Below, in pieces: positions 55,064 through 63,841 of a stretch of DNA of 64,000 nt. Position numbers and translations under genes: made by a program. Below the pieces are notes generated by a model. That model made no database searches, was not told where the DNA came from, and worked only from the letters and a program-made list of their open reading frames with translations. The stretch's first letter is position 1, and each line of letters starts with the position of its first letter. The DNA is taken from the NCBI GenBank assembly GCA_016708345.1, contig JADJFX010000043.1:102457-166456 (forward strand). Direction: 5' to 3'. Source of the stretch: Candidatus Rhodoferax bjergmarkensis (lineage in GTDB: Bacteria; Pseudomonadota; Gammaproteobacteria; Burkholderiales; Burkholderiaceae_C).

Positions 55064-56194
55064 CTAATACCTGCGGCGGTTCATCATTCCGTTGAACTGA
55101 TGATTCTTGAGGCCCCGGCGCTGCAACAAGCCCAAGGTGTTCAAGGCCTCATTGCGTTGCCCCATTTTCTGCTGACATTCGGCGATTTCAATGTAAATGC
55201 GGGCGTTGTTAGGGTCTTTGTCCATGATGCCAGACAAACTTGTAACAGCCTCTTGGTAGCGTCCCTGCTCTTTGTGGATCATGGCCAACCCCAGCGCAGC
55301 GTAAGTGTCAAACTCAATGTCCAAAGCCTTGTAGTAGCTTTTTTCGGCTTCATCCAAGCGACCGAGCTGCCGCAACGTGTCGCCAGCCCGCGCGAGGATG
55401 ACCTTGTTGTCAGGGTCCCGCTCAAGAATACGATTCCAAAACTCCAGCGACTTATCCATCTGATTCATGCCGCGGTAGCAATCGGCTATGCCAAAAAGAG
55501 CGTAGAAATTGTCATTTTCCTCCTCCAATACCCTTTGGTAGTAGGGCAAACCTTCACGATAGGTTTTTAGCTTTCGGTGGCAATTACCCAAGCTGGTAAG
55601 AACCCGCACATCTGCATGTGCGGTATCGGCGGTATAGACCTTCTCCCAGTACAACAGAGCTTCCCTGTAGTCCTTGAAATCATAATGAAGGTAACCCAGA
55701 CCAATGAGTGCGTAGGCATTGTCGTCATGCACAGCCAACACTTTCAAAAAAGTCTCTTTGGACTTGCCAAAGTTTCGCAGCTTTCTGTAGGTATCAGCAA
55801 CGCGTGTGAGTACAGCAATATTCTTATCGTGCACCAACAAGTACTCTTCCCAAATTTCTAGTGCCTTGGTAAATTGATTGGTGGCTTTGTAGCAATCTGC
55901 CAAGCCAAATAACGCGTGGCCGTTGCCAGGGAAAACTGCCAAGCACTTTTGGTAGTACTCCATGGCTTTTTTCTTTTCCCCACGTTTGCGGGCAACGTCA
56001 CCCAAGCCCACCAGCGCGTAGCTGTTGGTTGAATCAAATTCAAGAATTTGCCTGAAAGCCTTTTCAGCTTCTTCCAGCACCCCTTCCTTCAGGTAGTTGT
56101 AACCCTTCTTGGATATTTCAGCCAAGTGGTCGTTGCCCTCGGGATGCGGATGCAGGGGATGCTCCTGGTGCAGGGTTGAGTCTAGATCGTCCAT
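55064..56194 (-). CDS. Tetratricopeptide repeat protein
   Basis: 376 residues, about nine consecutive TPR units from residue 25 to 355 (for example AEKAFRQILEFDSTNSYALVGLGD, AMEYYQKCLAVFPGNGHALFGLADCYK, SLEFWNRILERDPDNKVILARAGD). No signal peptide; the acidic, histidine-rich leader MDDLDSTLHQEHPLHPHPEG and the basic end NGMMNRRRY flank it. It is a scaffold for protein contacts; the partner is unknown. It stands alone, divergent from the ABC1 kinase. Confidence 0.85.
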   Translation of the reverse strand: MDDLDSTLHQEHPLHPHPEGNDHLAEISKKGYNYLKEGVLEEAEKAFRQILEFDSTNSYALVGLGDVARKRGEKKKAMEYYQKCLAVFPGNGHALFGLADCYKATNQFTKALEIWEEYLLVHDKNIAVLTRVADTYRKLRNFGKSKETFLKVLAVHDDNAYALIGLGYLHYDFKDYREALLYWEKVYTADTAHADVRVLTSLGNCHRKLKTYREGLPYYQRVLEEENDNFYALFGIADCYRGMNQMDKSLEFWNRILERDPDNKVILARAGDTLRQLGRLDEAEKSYYKALDIEFDTYAALGLAMIHKEQGRYQEAVTSLSGIMDKDPNNARIYIEIAECQQKMGQRNEALNTLGLLQRRGLKNHQFNGMMNRRRY

Positions 56195-56514
56195 TCGGTC
56201 ACTCCTTGAGCCGTATTTTTTAATATTTACAGATTAACACGCCTGTCATTCAAGCGCTCAGACAACGAAATTTCACTCAAATTTCGATACCCTTCGATTT
56301 TGCGCCTAAAACCGACCAATCGAGCAGTCCTACTCACAAATCGCATCACGTTCATATATGCGGGTGTTTCCCCTCCTTTTAAAGCGCCCAATCGAATGAA
56401 AAAAGACCTTGCTTAATACACCATGCTAGGGTGCGATAATTAGAGAGAGGTACTTGAATTTTATTTTTTATAGGTTTTGCCTTAAACATTTCGCTGGGAA
56501 GCGAGTTCGGATAG
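56195..56514. other. Intergenic region between TPR protein and ABC1 kinase
   Basis: 320 bp, AT-rich, between divergent genes. TGCGATAAT at 56432-56440 looks like an extended -10 element for the kinase gene, but I see no -35 box at good spacing. No small ORF, RNA gene or repeat recognised. Confidence 0.4.
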
Positions 56515-58656
56515 ATGCCTTCACAGACCATGTCAAAACCCCGTAAAGTCCGCGCCGCCCCTCAACCAGAAAAGAAAGCTGCATCCAGCATGATCCTGTC
56601 TGGCGCGCGGGAAGGCGGACGCCGGTTGTTGCGCGGTGCCAGTGACCTCACGCTGCGTGCGGTCCCATTGGCGGTCTCAACGGCCAAGGTCGCGGGCTCT
56701 TTCGTACCCCTGACACGCTTGTTGGCTAATGAAAATCACATCACACCGGAAGAACTCAGCTTCCAGATCGACAGGATTTTCGAAGCGCTGCACCAGCACC
56801 CGCTGACCCACCAAACCCGCCGCATTACTACCTACTTGCGTTCGCGCAACGTGCTGCCAAACGAAAGCACCACAGAAAGCCTGATCCGTTACGTGCTGCG
56901 CGAGTCGGTCGCACGCTCACCCATTCCGGTTCCCCAACAAATCATTGACGAGTTCTGGACCTTCTTCCATGAGCTCATGGCCGATCCGGAGCTGCGGGGC
57001 TTGGCCGATCTAAGTCTGGATGTTGTCCGTTTGCTGCTCAAGACCTATGAGCCCTTGCTCACGGATGTCATCAACGAACTTAAAGACATATTTTTTTCCA
57101 ACCAGAACCGAATGGACGCTTTGATGAGCCGCGTCAAGGTGGTGCGAGGCGACTTGCAAATCATTCGCCGCCAAATCAAGGCGCTGCGCTACATTCGGCC
57201 ATTCTTCCAGACCGACCCCAAAGACTTTCATGGTCAAGCAAAAATTGTGGCTCAAATGGTGCGCGAATTTGGCCCCTTCTTCATTAAGATGGCACAAGTT
57301 GCTGCCGCCACAGCCGACTTCTTGCCAGAGGAGATTGCCAAGGAATTAGCGGTCTTCCAAGAAGACGTACCGCCGATGTCGGCACAAGAAGCGCGGTCCG
57401 CAATAATTGAAAGCTTTGGCGTAGCGCCGGAGGACCTCTATTTTGGTTTCGATGCTGAAAAACCATTGAAATCTGGCTCCATCGGCTCCGTATACTTGGC
57501 CAAAAAACCGGTTTTGGTCAACGGTCAAGAACAGTTGATGCCCGTGATCATCAAAATCGGCCGCCACAATTTGGACCGCGAATTCCTGATGGGAAAAACG
57601 TCCATTGGACTAATGCTTTTATCGAGCCAATACTGGGCACCGCATGGCAAATTAACCCCTTTTCTCAAAGCCATGACTGAGCAAATCGATGCCTTTGTTG
57701 AAGGGTTTCGCGCTGAATTGCAGTTTGAGCGAGAAGCGGCCGTTCAATCGAATTTCGCCAAGCGCGCCCAAAGCAGCCTCATCTGGCATGTACCTGAGGT
57801 CTATAGCGCCACGGAACGCGTCATTGAAATGGAGTACGTGCAGGGCGCTGTCAACATTTCGCGTGCGGTAAAGACATTCAAGCCATCGGACCCGATCGCC
57901 TACCAGCGCGACTTAGCTAAAAAATTCTTGTACACGATGCTGACACACATCTTCATGTACAAGGAAGTTCATGGCGACTTGCACCCCGGCAACATTATGA
58001 TTGACCCCTTGGGGCGGCTCCACCTGATCGACTGGGGCAACACCATCGAGTTGAATGGCAAAATGGCACCCGTTTTCGCTTATTTGAAGGGTGCACTGAT
58101 CGCAGACCCTGACATGCTGACAGACGCGCTGATCGGCATCTGCACCGACCCAGAAGGTGCAATGGCCAGACGCACCGAAATTCGTGAAATGCTGGCACGC
58201 ACACTGGAACGCAAGGATATTCGGCCGCTGTCCTATGACTTTTTGTTTGCCCTCTACTACGAAGGCCCCGAGGGCTGGAGCGTGCGCATCAACACACTGG
58301 GGCATCTAATGTCCAACACCCAACATCTGGGCTTGGTCATTCGCAGCGAGTATTTGCACCTGACTCGTTCAGCGGTTGCAATGATCAGTACTTTGGGAAA
58401 TCTGTATATCGGTGTTCCGCGCTACTGGATGCTCTACGACATTTTCTTCACCATCAACAGCTTTCCTGCCAAGTTACTACAAGACTTTCTATTGGCTAAT
58501 AAAACCGACATTCGGCGGCTGCTGAAAACAGTGACGCGGCGGGCGATCACCAAAAAACAACGCACCGACACAGTTTCAACGACACGAAGTCAGAGCCAAG
58601 CAAGTGCCAATCCACTTGCTAGACGGTTTTTGTTGCCTTTTAGACGAGCCAAATAA
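56515..58656 (+). CDS. ABC1/UbiB-family atypical kinase with variant motifs
   Basis: 713 residues; E. coli UbiB is about 546. The core spans residues about 225-520: FGPFFIKMAQVAAATADFLPEEIAKELAVFQEDVPPM (KxGQ region), the nucleotide loop LKSGSIGSVYLAKK, catalytic VHGDLHPGNIMID and metal site LIDWGNT. Departures from the family: KMAQ for KxGQ, and SGSIGS where UbiB proteins carry an alanine-rich loop. An N-terminal region of about 220 residues (ESTTESLIRYVLRES..) has no recognised domain. Not a standard ubiquinone-operon UbiB by context; a lipid or quinone role is inferred only from the family. Confidence 0.85.
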   Translation: MPSQTMSKPRKVRAAPQPEKKAASSMILSGAREGGRRLLRGASDLTLRAVPLAVSTAKVAGSFVPLTRLLANENHITPEELSFQIDRIFEALHQHPLTHQTRRITTYLRSRNVLPNESTTESLIRYVLRESVARSPIPVPQQIIDEFWTFFHELMADPELRGLADLSLDVVRLLLKTYEPLLTDVINELKDIFFSNQNRMDALMSRVKVVRGDLQIIRRQIKALRYIRPFFQTDPKDFHGQAKIVAQMVREFGPFFIKMAQVAAATADFLPEEIAKELAVFQEDVPPMSAQEARSAIIESFGVAPEDLYFGFDAEKPLKSGSIGSVYLAKKPVLVNGQEQLMPVIIKIGRHNLDREFLMGKTSIGLMLLSSQYWAPHGKLTPFLKAMTEQIDAFVEGFRAELQFEREAAVQSNFAKRAQSSLIWHVPEVYSATERVIEMEYVQGAVNISRAVKTFKPSDPIAYQRDLAKKFLYTMLTHIFMYKEVHGDLHPGNIMIDPLGRLHLIDWGNTIELNGKMAPVFAYLKGALIADPDMLTDALIGICTDPEGAMARRTEIREMLARTLERKDIRPLSYDFLFALYYEGPEGWSVRINTLGHLMSNTQHLGLVIRSEYLHLTRSAVAMISTLGNLYIGVPRYWMLYDIFFTINSFPAKLLQDFLLANKTDIRRLLKTVTRRAITKKQRTDTVSTTRSQSQASANPLARRFLLPFRRAK

Positions 58657-58776
58657 GCGCTCAATGTGTTGCGGCCAACTCAAAACTGAGCCAGGTGTTT
58701 TACTAGCCTGAGGTTCTTTCCAAAAAAAGCCGAGTTTTCCCAATGAAACACGCAGTAATTGAGGTTCCACAACTGC

Positions 58777-59117
58777 CTACATTTTGATCTGACCAATCAA
58801 TTCCAAGACTCGTTTTTGTTGTGGGTTGGGCGTTGTTGTGATCACAAAAGTGGGCGCATCGGCACCACCGCTGGGCGTGCGGCAGGTATTGCGCACAATG
58901 CTAGCAAGGGTGGCCATCAAGGTCTGGAAACTGTGCACCGGCGAGCCATCATCGAGCGTGCGGCTTTGCACCTTCTTCATCGCCTCATCCGAGCGCTGTG
59001 CCGGTGCAACCGGGTCACGAATGAGTTTGGCAGCCTGATCCTCATCGGAAAACATCAGCTCGCGCCAAGCCTCACGCATATGCCACTCCACGTAATAGGC
59101 CAGCATGCACAGAACCC
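58777..59117 (-). pseudogene. C-terminal remnant of an IS1634-type transposase
   Basis: About 110 codons (VLCMLAYYVEWHMREAWRELMFSDEDQAAK..HSFQTLMATLASIVRNTCR..QQKRVLELI) match the C-terminal region of IS1634-family DDE transposases. The N-terminal part is missing: the frame is cut at about 59117 where the end of the IS21-type element begins. Reading further upstream gives only IS21 end sequence. The left end of this older IS was not identified. Confidence 0.7.
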
Positions 59118-59848
59118 TGATGGCCACCCAAATTCCCCCACTTGTGGCCACCTCAAATTCCCCCACCCTGAGCGCGGTGAGATGACGGGTTAACCCCCGC
59201 CGTTTCGCGGCCTCGGTCAGTACCAGGCAGGACGTTACCTTCACCCCCTCACTTACGAGGGGAAACCGGATTGAACGTCTTGAAACCACATCTACAAACC
59301 ACGATAACGACACTACTGGAGGCTGGCAACAGCCACCGCCAAATTGAACGCGTCACCGGAATTGATCGAAAGACCATTCGCACCTATGCCAAACGCATAG
59401 AGGAGCTCAAGGCAAATTCCTCCGGGGTGGCCACCGGCACACCCGATCAAATTCCCCCACCCCGGCCACCGGCTCAAGCCAAGTCAACAGCTTCCAACTG
59501 CGAGCCACACCGTGCGTTCATTGAAGCCCAGTTGCGCTTCAAGCGCAACTACATGGCCATCTACCAAGACCTGGTGGACAACCATGGGTTTACCGGTGCC
59601 TACAACAGCGTCAAACGCTTTGCGGGAAGCCTGTGCAAGCACGAACCCGAACAATTTGACCGCCTGGAATTCGCCCCCGGCGAAGAGGCCCAGGTCGATT
59701 ACGGCGAGGGTGCACTCACCCGTGTTGCAGGCACAGAGCGCTATCGCAAGCCACGCCTGTTTGTGATGACCTTGCGCTACTCCCGGCGCAGCTTTAGGCG
59801 AGTCGTGTGGAAATCCAGCCAGGAGACCTGGGCACGCCTGCATGAAGA
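59118..59848 (+). mobile_element. IS21-family element, left part (interrupted)
   Basis: The left end carries two tandem imperfect repeats of TGGCCACC(c/t)(n)AAATTCCCCCAC (59121-59165), typical of the multiple transposase-binding sites at IS21 ends. istA begins at 59271. The element is broken at 59848/59849 by the inverted-repeat unit and resumes with istB at 63842 in the same orientation. Confidence 0.8.
59271..59848 (+). pseudogene. istA: IS21-family transposase IstA, N-terminal fragment
   Basis: About 193 codons from TTG 59271, with GAGGGG 8 nt upstream. HTH (NSHRQIERVTGIDRKTIRTYAKRI), then the start of the DDE domain with its first Asp in EEAQVDYGEGA. Truncated after SSQETWARLHE by the inserted unit; a full IstA is about 500 residues, so roughly 60 percent is missing, including the remaining acidic catalytic residues. 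Confidence 0.88.
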
Positions 59849-59894
59849 GTAAGCGTCCGGTAGCGACCACCCTTGCCGCAATGCCGAAACTGCT

Positions 59895-60103
59895 TTATGG
59901 CTGCACGCCAGCGACTGGCCGCCAGCGCGTAGGCAGCAATTCATCAATACGGCTGTTCGGATGTGTAGGCAAACGGGTCAGCACATCGGTGAGGTAAGCC
60001 AGCGGTTCAATCTGGTTCATCTTGGCCGTCTGAATCAAACTCATGATGTCCGCCGCCCGCGCACCGGCGGCCAAGCTGCCACTGAAGAGCCAATTTTTGC
60101 GAT
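59895..60103 (-). pseudogene. IS66 transposase C-terminal fragment, left copy
   Basis: Reads NWLFSGSLAAGARAADIMSLIQTAKMN..EPLAYLTDVLTRLPTHPNSRIDELLPTRW to the stop at 59895, the standard end of IS66 TnpC transposases. Only the last ~70 residues are present; further upstream the sequence changes to the recombinase-site region. Points outward (to the left). Confidence 0.8.
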
Positions 60104-60128
60104 CATGAGAAGATTCACATGATCGCAA
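60097..60128. other. Palindromic candidate recombination site, left
   Basis: TTGCGATCATG (60097-60107), 10-nt spacer, CATGATCGCAA (60118-60128): two perfect 11-bp arms around a short spacer, the layout of a tyrosine-recombinase core site. Direct repeats ATGCGAACT at 60131-60139 and 60148-60156 lie next to it and could be accessory sites. The same set occurs inverted at the right end. Confidence 0.6.
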
Positions 60129-60223
60129 TAATGCGAACTGCAGTCTTATGCGAACTCGCCGTCGACGTCGGGCGATTCCTTCCTCGGTAGAAGCCCCGAC
60201 CGAATCTCTGCTACTTCGCATGA

Positions 60224-61224
60224 TCACAGTGACTGCAGGAACTGCATCAACCCCTTGGGCGGGCGGTAGCGAGTTGCCCTGACTTCAGGGGGCTTCAGCC
60301 GAGCAAGTGTTCGCTCCTTCATCGCGAGGTCGGCCTCGACGTACATGTGAGTGGTTGATGGACTCCATGCCCAAGCCACAATGCGATGTCGGTGGCATTT
60401 GTACCCGCCTGCAGCAAGCCCATTGCGGTCGAGTGGCGAACCATGTGAGGCGATACCGACAGCTTGCCCAGTTCAGGTTGGCAAGCCGTGGCCGCCGCGA
60501 CGGCAAGCTAGCCGTTGCGTGACATTGGCCCTTGTCATCGGTGCGCCGTCACGCCTCGGCAGCAACGCCGAGCCTGCTTCAAGTTGCGGGTTCAGGCTCA
60601 ACCAATCACGTATCTCCCGAGCGGCTTCCTTCCACAGCGGCAGCGAGCGCTGCTTGCGGCCCTTGCCATGCAATCGGACGCACGAGGTCGTGCCGAGGAC
60701 CACGTCGGCCACCCGCACGCCGATGATCTCCGACACCCTTGCGCCGGTGTTGAACATCAGCATCAACAGCAAGTGATCGCGTTGACCCAGCCAAGTCGTG
60801 GTTGGAACGTCGATCACAGCCAGCATCTGCTCGCGCGTCAGGAAGCCCACCATCTTGCGCTCGAAACGCTTCATCGGCACCGCCAGCGCCTGCTCGATGA
60901 CGCTCAGGCTGGCGAGGTCGCGACGGGCGGCAAACTTCAGGAATGAACGCAGCGCCGCCAAGCGGATGTTGCGGCTGCGCGGTGAGTTTCCCGTTCGCGC
61001 TCCAGGTGGTCGAGGAAGCTTGCGATGAACTTCGGCTGGAGGTCTGACAACTCAAAAGCAGTGGCTGACTTGCCCAAGGTCTGTTCGGCAAAGCGCAGGA
61101 GCAGCAAGAAACTGTCACGGTAGGAGGCGACAGTTTGCGGGCTGAGTGAGCGCTGGCGTGTCATGTAGTCTGTGAAGAACTCCTGCACCAGGGATGCAAA
61201 GCTGGGTGAGATCGGCTTACTCAT
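60224..61224 (-). pseudogene. RIT tyrosine recombinase, third gene (several frameshifts)
   Basis: ATG 61224 (MSKPISPSFASLVQEFFTDYMTRQR) overlaps the second gene by 8 nt (ATGAGTAA). SAM-like N-domain, then catalytic domain TGARVSEIIGVRVADV (Arg I), and, in another frame, SPHMVRHSTAMGLLQAGTNATDIALWLGH..THMYVEADLAMKERTLARL (H-x-x-R, H/W, Tyr), ending RYRPPKGLMQFLQSL with stop 60224-60226. Breaks near 60990 (one G lost), 60507, 60364 and 60352. All catalytic residues are still recognisable once frames are joined. Confidence 0.75.
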
Positions 61225-62172
61225 GGCCCACTCCTTGCCGCACGAAGCGCTCGAACCGCGCGCCCACCGACTCCATCAACTCCGGCGTGCCTGTGAGGTA
61301 CCAATAGGTATCGGAGATATTGGCGTGGCCCAGGTAGGTACACAGCCAGAACATCGCGTGTTCGATCGACGTGCCACCTTCGTTCCAGAGTTGGACGCGC
61401 CGGACTGCCATCGTGTGCCTCAGATCATGTATGCGCGGGAGGGCATGCTCGCCCCGAGCACGCCAGCCCAGTTGATCTCGCAGCCCGGCGAACACGTTGT
61501 GGACCCCGCGCAACGACAGCGCGCGGCCCGACAACGAGGCAAATACGGGCGTGTCGCCCGCGCAGCCGATGAACCGTTGCCGTGCACGGAGGTAGTCGGA
61601 CAAGGCCTGCACAACGCTGGTGTGCAGGGCCAAGCAGCGCGACTTGTTGAACTTCGTCTGGCGCACGGTGAGCGTCGCCATCGGCAAGTCGATATCCTTG
61701 ACCTGCAGATTCAACGCTTCGGAGATTCTGAGTCCAGTCGCGGCGATGAGTCCGAACAGTGTCTTATAGGTCAAGGGACGCAACCCGCCTGGTGGCGTCA
61801 TGCGCTCAGACAGGGCCAGCAAATCGCCAATTTCCTGGTCTGTGTAGATATGGGGGCCAGTCGTCGATGGCCGCGGCCCAAGATGAATGGCGGCGGCACC
61901 CTCAGTGGAGGGCTCGAATTGGCGGTAATAGGTCGCGAACGGTCGCACGACCTCCAGCCTGCGCGCTGCCGTGACGGTGCTCGTTCGTGCGACATGCCGC
62001 GCGCCCAATCCAGTTGCAGATCGAGCGTCAGCGGCCCTTGATGGTCTCTGGCGTCGGCGAATCGGGCGAAGCGCATCAGCTCGGTGCCCGGGCTCTTCAT
62101 TGCGAAGCCCAGCCGGCGGCGTTCGTCCAGATAGCGCTGCACGGCGGCTTGCATCGTGGCGGCGCGGCTCAT
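61217..62172 (-). CDS. RIT tyrosine recombinase, second gene (frameshifted)
   Basis: ATG 62172 overlaps the first gene stop (ATGA). N-domain MSRAATMQAAVQRYLDERRRLGFAMKSPG.. then, after restoring one base near 61996, VARTSTVTAARRLEVVRPFATYYRQFEP. Catalytic domain: AATGLRISEALNLQVKDIDL (Arg I), RIHDLRHTMAV (H-x-x-R), CTYLGHANISDTYWYL (His, Tyr). About 318 residues when corrected. Confidence 0.85.
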
Positions 62173-63415
62173 GCCACGCTCCCTGGCCAGGGCATCGCCA
62201 CGGCGGCCAGCCGTCCAATGTCGACCTTGGCGTAGATCATGGAAGTATCCAGATCACGATGACGCAACATGTCGGCCACCTCTTGAGCGTGCCGCCGGTC
62301 TCCAACAACCGGCTCGCCAGCGTATGGCGCAAGATGTGAACGCGCGTGTACGGTAATCCGCAGCGCCGATATGCCAGCCGCACGGTATTACGCACAACGT
62401 CCGGTCGGATCGGCTCGTCGACCGGCGCTACGTGACGAACGAAGACGTGCCGATTGACCGTGGTCGGCCGCTCCGATTGCAGGTACGCGGCAATGGCGCT
62501 CCCGGTGGTCTGCGGCAGAGGCAGCACATCCACGCGCAGCGACTTGCCTTTGCGGATGCGAAGCGTGCCAGCCTCCCAGTCGATATCGTCGAGTTCCATG
62601 TTGACAACTTCGCGCTCACGCAGGCCAAGATCGACCAGGCAGCGCACTATGGCGTGGCCGCGCAAGTGCGAAGGCAGCTCTGGTGGAAACGCGTCCAGAA
62701 GTCGCGCGACCTCGCTCGGTGACAAGGTTTGCGGTAACGGTGCCAGCCTCCAATGTGCCGGCGACGCGATCACCGGCAGCAGGTGTTCCACGCCAACCCC
62801 GTCGAGCGTCAGAAAGCGCAGGTAGCTGCGCAGTGCACCGGCAAGCGAGCTCGCGCTGGCGGGACTGATGCGCGAGAGTTCCTGCGTGATGAATCGCCGC
62901 AGTTCATCGGCGGACGGTGTCGCCATCACGTCGGGATCATCGGTCGCGCGAAATCGCAGTAGCGCTCGAACGACGCCCAGCCGTCGAATCCGTGTGTTCT
63001 CGGCCAAGCCTCTTGCGTGCACCATATGGCTGTCGAAGCGTTGGAGTTGGTCCTCGATCGCATTGGGCTGATCACTGCTGATCAGTTCACCGGCATCGAC
63101 CAGCGTGACTAGCAACTGGCGTAGTGCGGCTCGAACCTGATGGCGGCAGCGCTGCACTGGTGAAGCGCAGGTGCAGTGCGGCAGATGTTCGTCAATGAAA
63201 CGCCGGACAACCTCATCACCAAGGTGATGCAGGGCAACGCGAGGGCCGCGGGCCCAGTGCGCGAAGTGCGCCACGCTGTACACGTACATGCGCACTGTAT
63301 TGGCCGCGTAGTGTCGGTCGACCAGACGACGGACGTAGGCAGGTATGAACGGTGCGAGATCGCTGTCGCGAAGCCACGCCGCCGGTACCGGATGAAAAGA
63401 CTTGAAGGCATCCAT
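62169..63415 (-). CDS. RIT tyrosine recombinase, first gene (frameshifted near the 3' end)
   Basis: ATG 63415 follows a strong GGAG box (CAGGAGATATTC). About 415 residues. Long N-terminal region with a helical SAM-like domain (LVDRHYAANTVRMYVYSVAHFAHWARG; NTRIRRLGVVRALLRF), catalytic LVDLGLREREVVNMELDDI (the Arg I block), VHILRHTLASRLLETGG, then, after adding one G near 62282, EVADMLRHRDLDTSMIYAKVDIGRLAAVAMPW ending at TGA 62169-62171. The LRHRDLDTSMIY block holds His and the catalytic Tyr. Confidence 0.85.
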
Positions 63416-63564
63416 GAATATCTCCTGAAGTGGGGTTGCCACCGCAGGAGATACCAACTTTTATGTGAAGTCCAGACTTCGCTCGCGACGACGCAAGTCT
63501 TGATACGCCTCGTTGTTCGCGAGGTGAGAGCTGGCGAGTTCGCATAAGACTGCAGTTCGCATTA

Positions 63565-63596
63565 TTGCGATCATGTGAATCTTCTCATGATCGCAA
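63565..63596. other. Palindromic candidate recombination site, right
   Basis: Same 11-bp arms TTGCGATCATG / CATGATCGCAA (63565-63575, 63586-63596) with a 10-nt spacer, in inverted orientation to the left site, again next to two ATGCGAACT repeats (reverse complement at 63536-63561). Confidence 0.6.
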
Positions 63597-63797
63597 TAAT
63601 TGGCTCTTCAGTGGCAGCTTGGCCGCCGGTGCGCGGGCGGCGGACATCATGAGTTTGATTCAGACGGCCAAGATGAACCAGGATTGAACCGCTGGCTTAC
63701 CACCGATGCTGACCCGTTTGCCTACACATCCGAACAGCCGTATTGATGAATTGCTGCCTACGCGCTGGCGGCCAGTCGCTGGCGTGCAGCCATAAAG
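63597..63797 (+). pseudogene. IS66 transposase C-terminal fragment, right copy
   Basis: NWLFSGSLAAGARAADIMSLIQTAKMNQ then an in-frame stop caused by the extra C; after that the same residues as the left copy continue in other frames (LTRLPTHPNSRIDELLP..). Points outward to the right. It is a second, slightly more decayed copy of the same 3' end. Confidence 0.75.
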
Positions 63798-63841
63798 CAG
63801 TTTCGGCATTGCGGCAAGGGTGGTCGCTACCGGACGCTTAC

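Larger units (their letters stand above)
59849..60160. repeat. Left long terminal inverted repeat (312 bp) with IS66 3' end
   Basis: Starts GTAAGCGTCCGG, the IS66-family terminal sequence, and is matched in inverted orientation by 63533-63841 with only a few differences (three short indels and one substitution). The outer ~250 bp encode, on the minus strand, the C-terminus of an IS66 TnpC-type transposase; the inner ~65 bp hold a palindrome and a 9-bp direct repeat that look like recombinase sites. Confidence 0.85.
59849..63841. mobile_element. RIT-type (Recombinase-In-Trio) unit bounded by inverted IS66 3' ends
   Basis: 3993 bp. Long, nearly identical inverted repeats (312 and 309 bp) surround three minus-strand tyrosine recombinase genes that overlap by 4 and 8 nt. 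Three overlapping recombinases between inverted ends define RIT elements. No identical short target duplication flanks the unit (left CATGAAGA, right ACTTCAAT), and part of istA/istB is missing, so insertion was accompanied or followed by deletion. Each of the three recombinase frames is broken by small indels. Confidence 0.8.
63533..63841. repeat. Right long terminal inverted repeat (309 bp) with IS66 3' end
   Basis: Inverted copy of 59849-60160. Relative to the left copy it lacks AC and AG in the CAGCACATCGGTGAGG stretch and has one extra C (AATCCTGG), accounting for the 3-bp length difference. Ends ..CCGGACGCTTAC at 63841. Confidence 0.85.

Noticed and set aside
59121..59165. Possible start of a CRISPR-like direct repeat array
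   Set aside because: Only two imperfect units; they are the transposase-binding repeats of the IS21 end. No CRISPR array or cas gene is present in the window.
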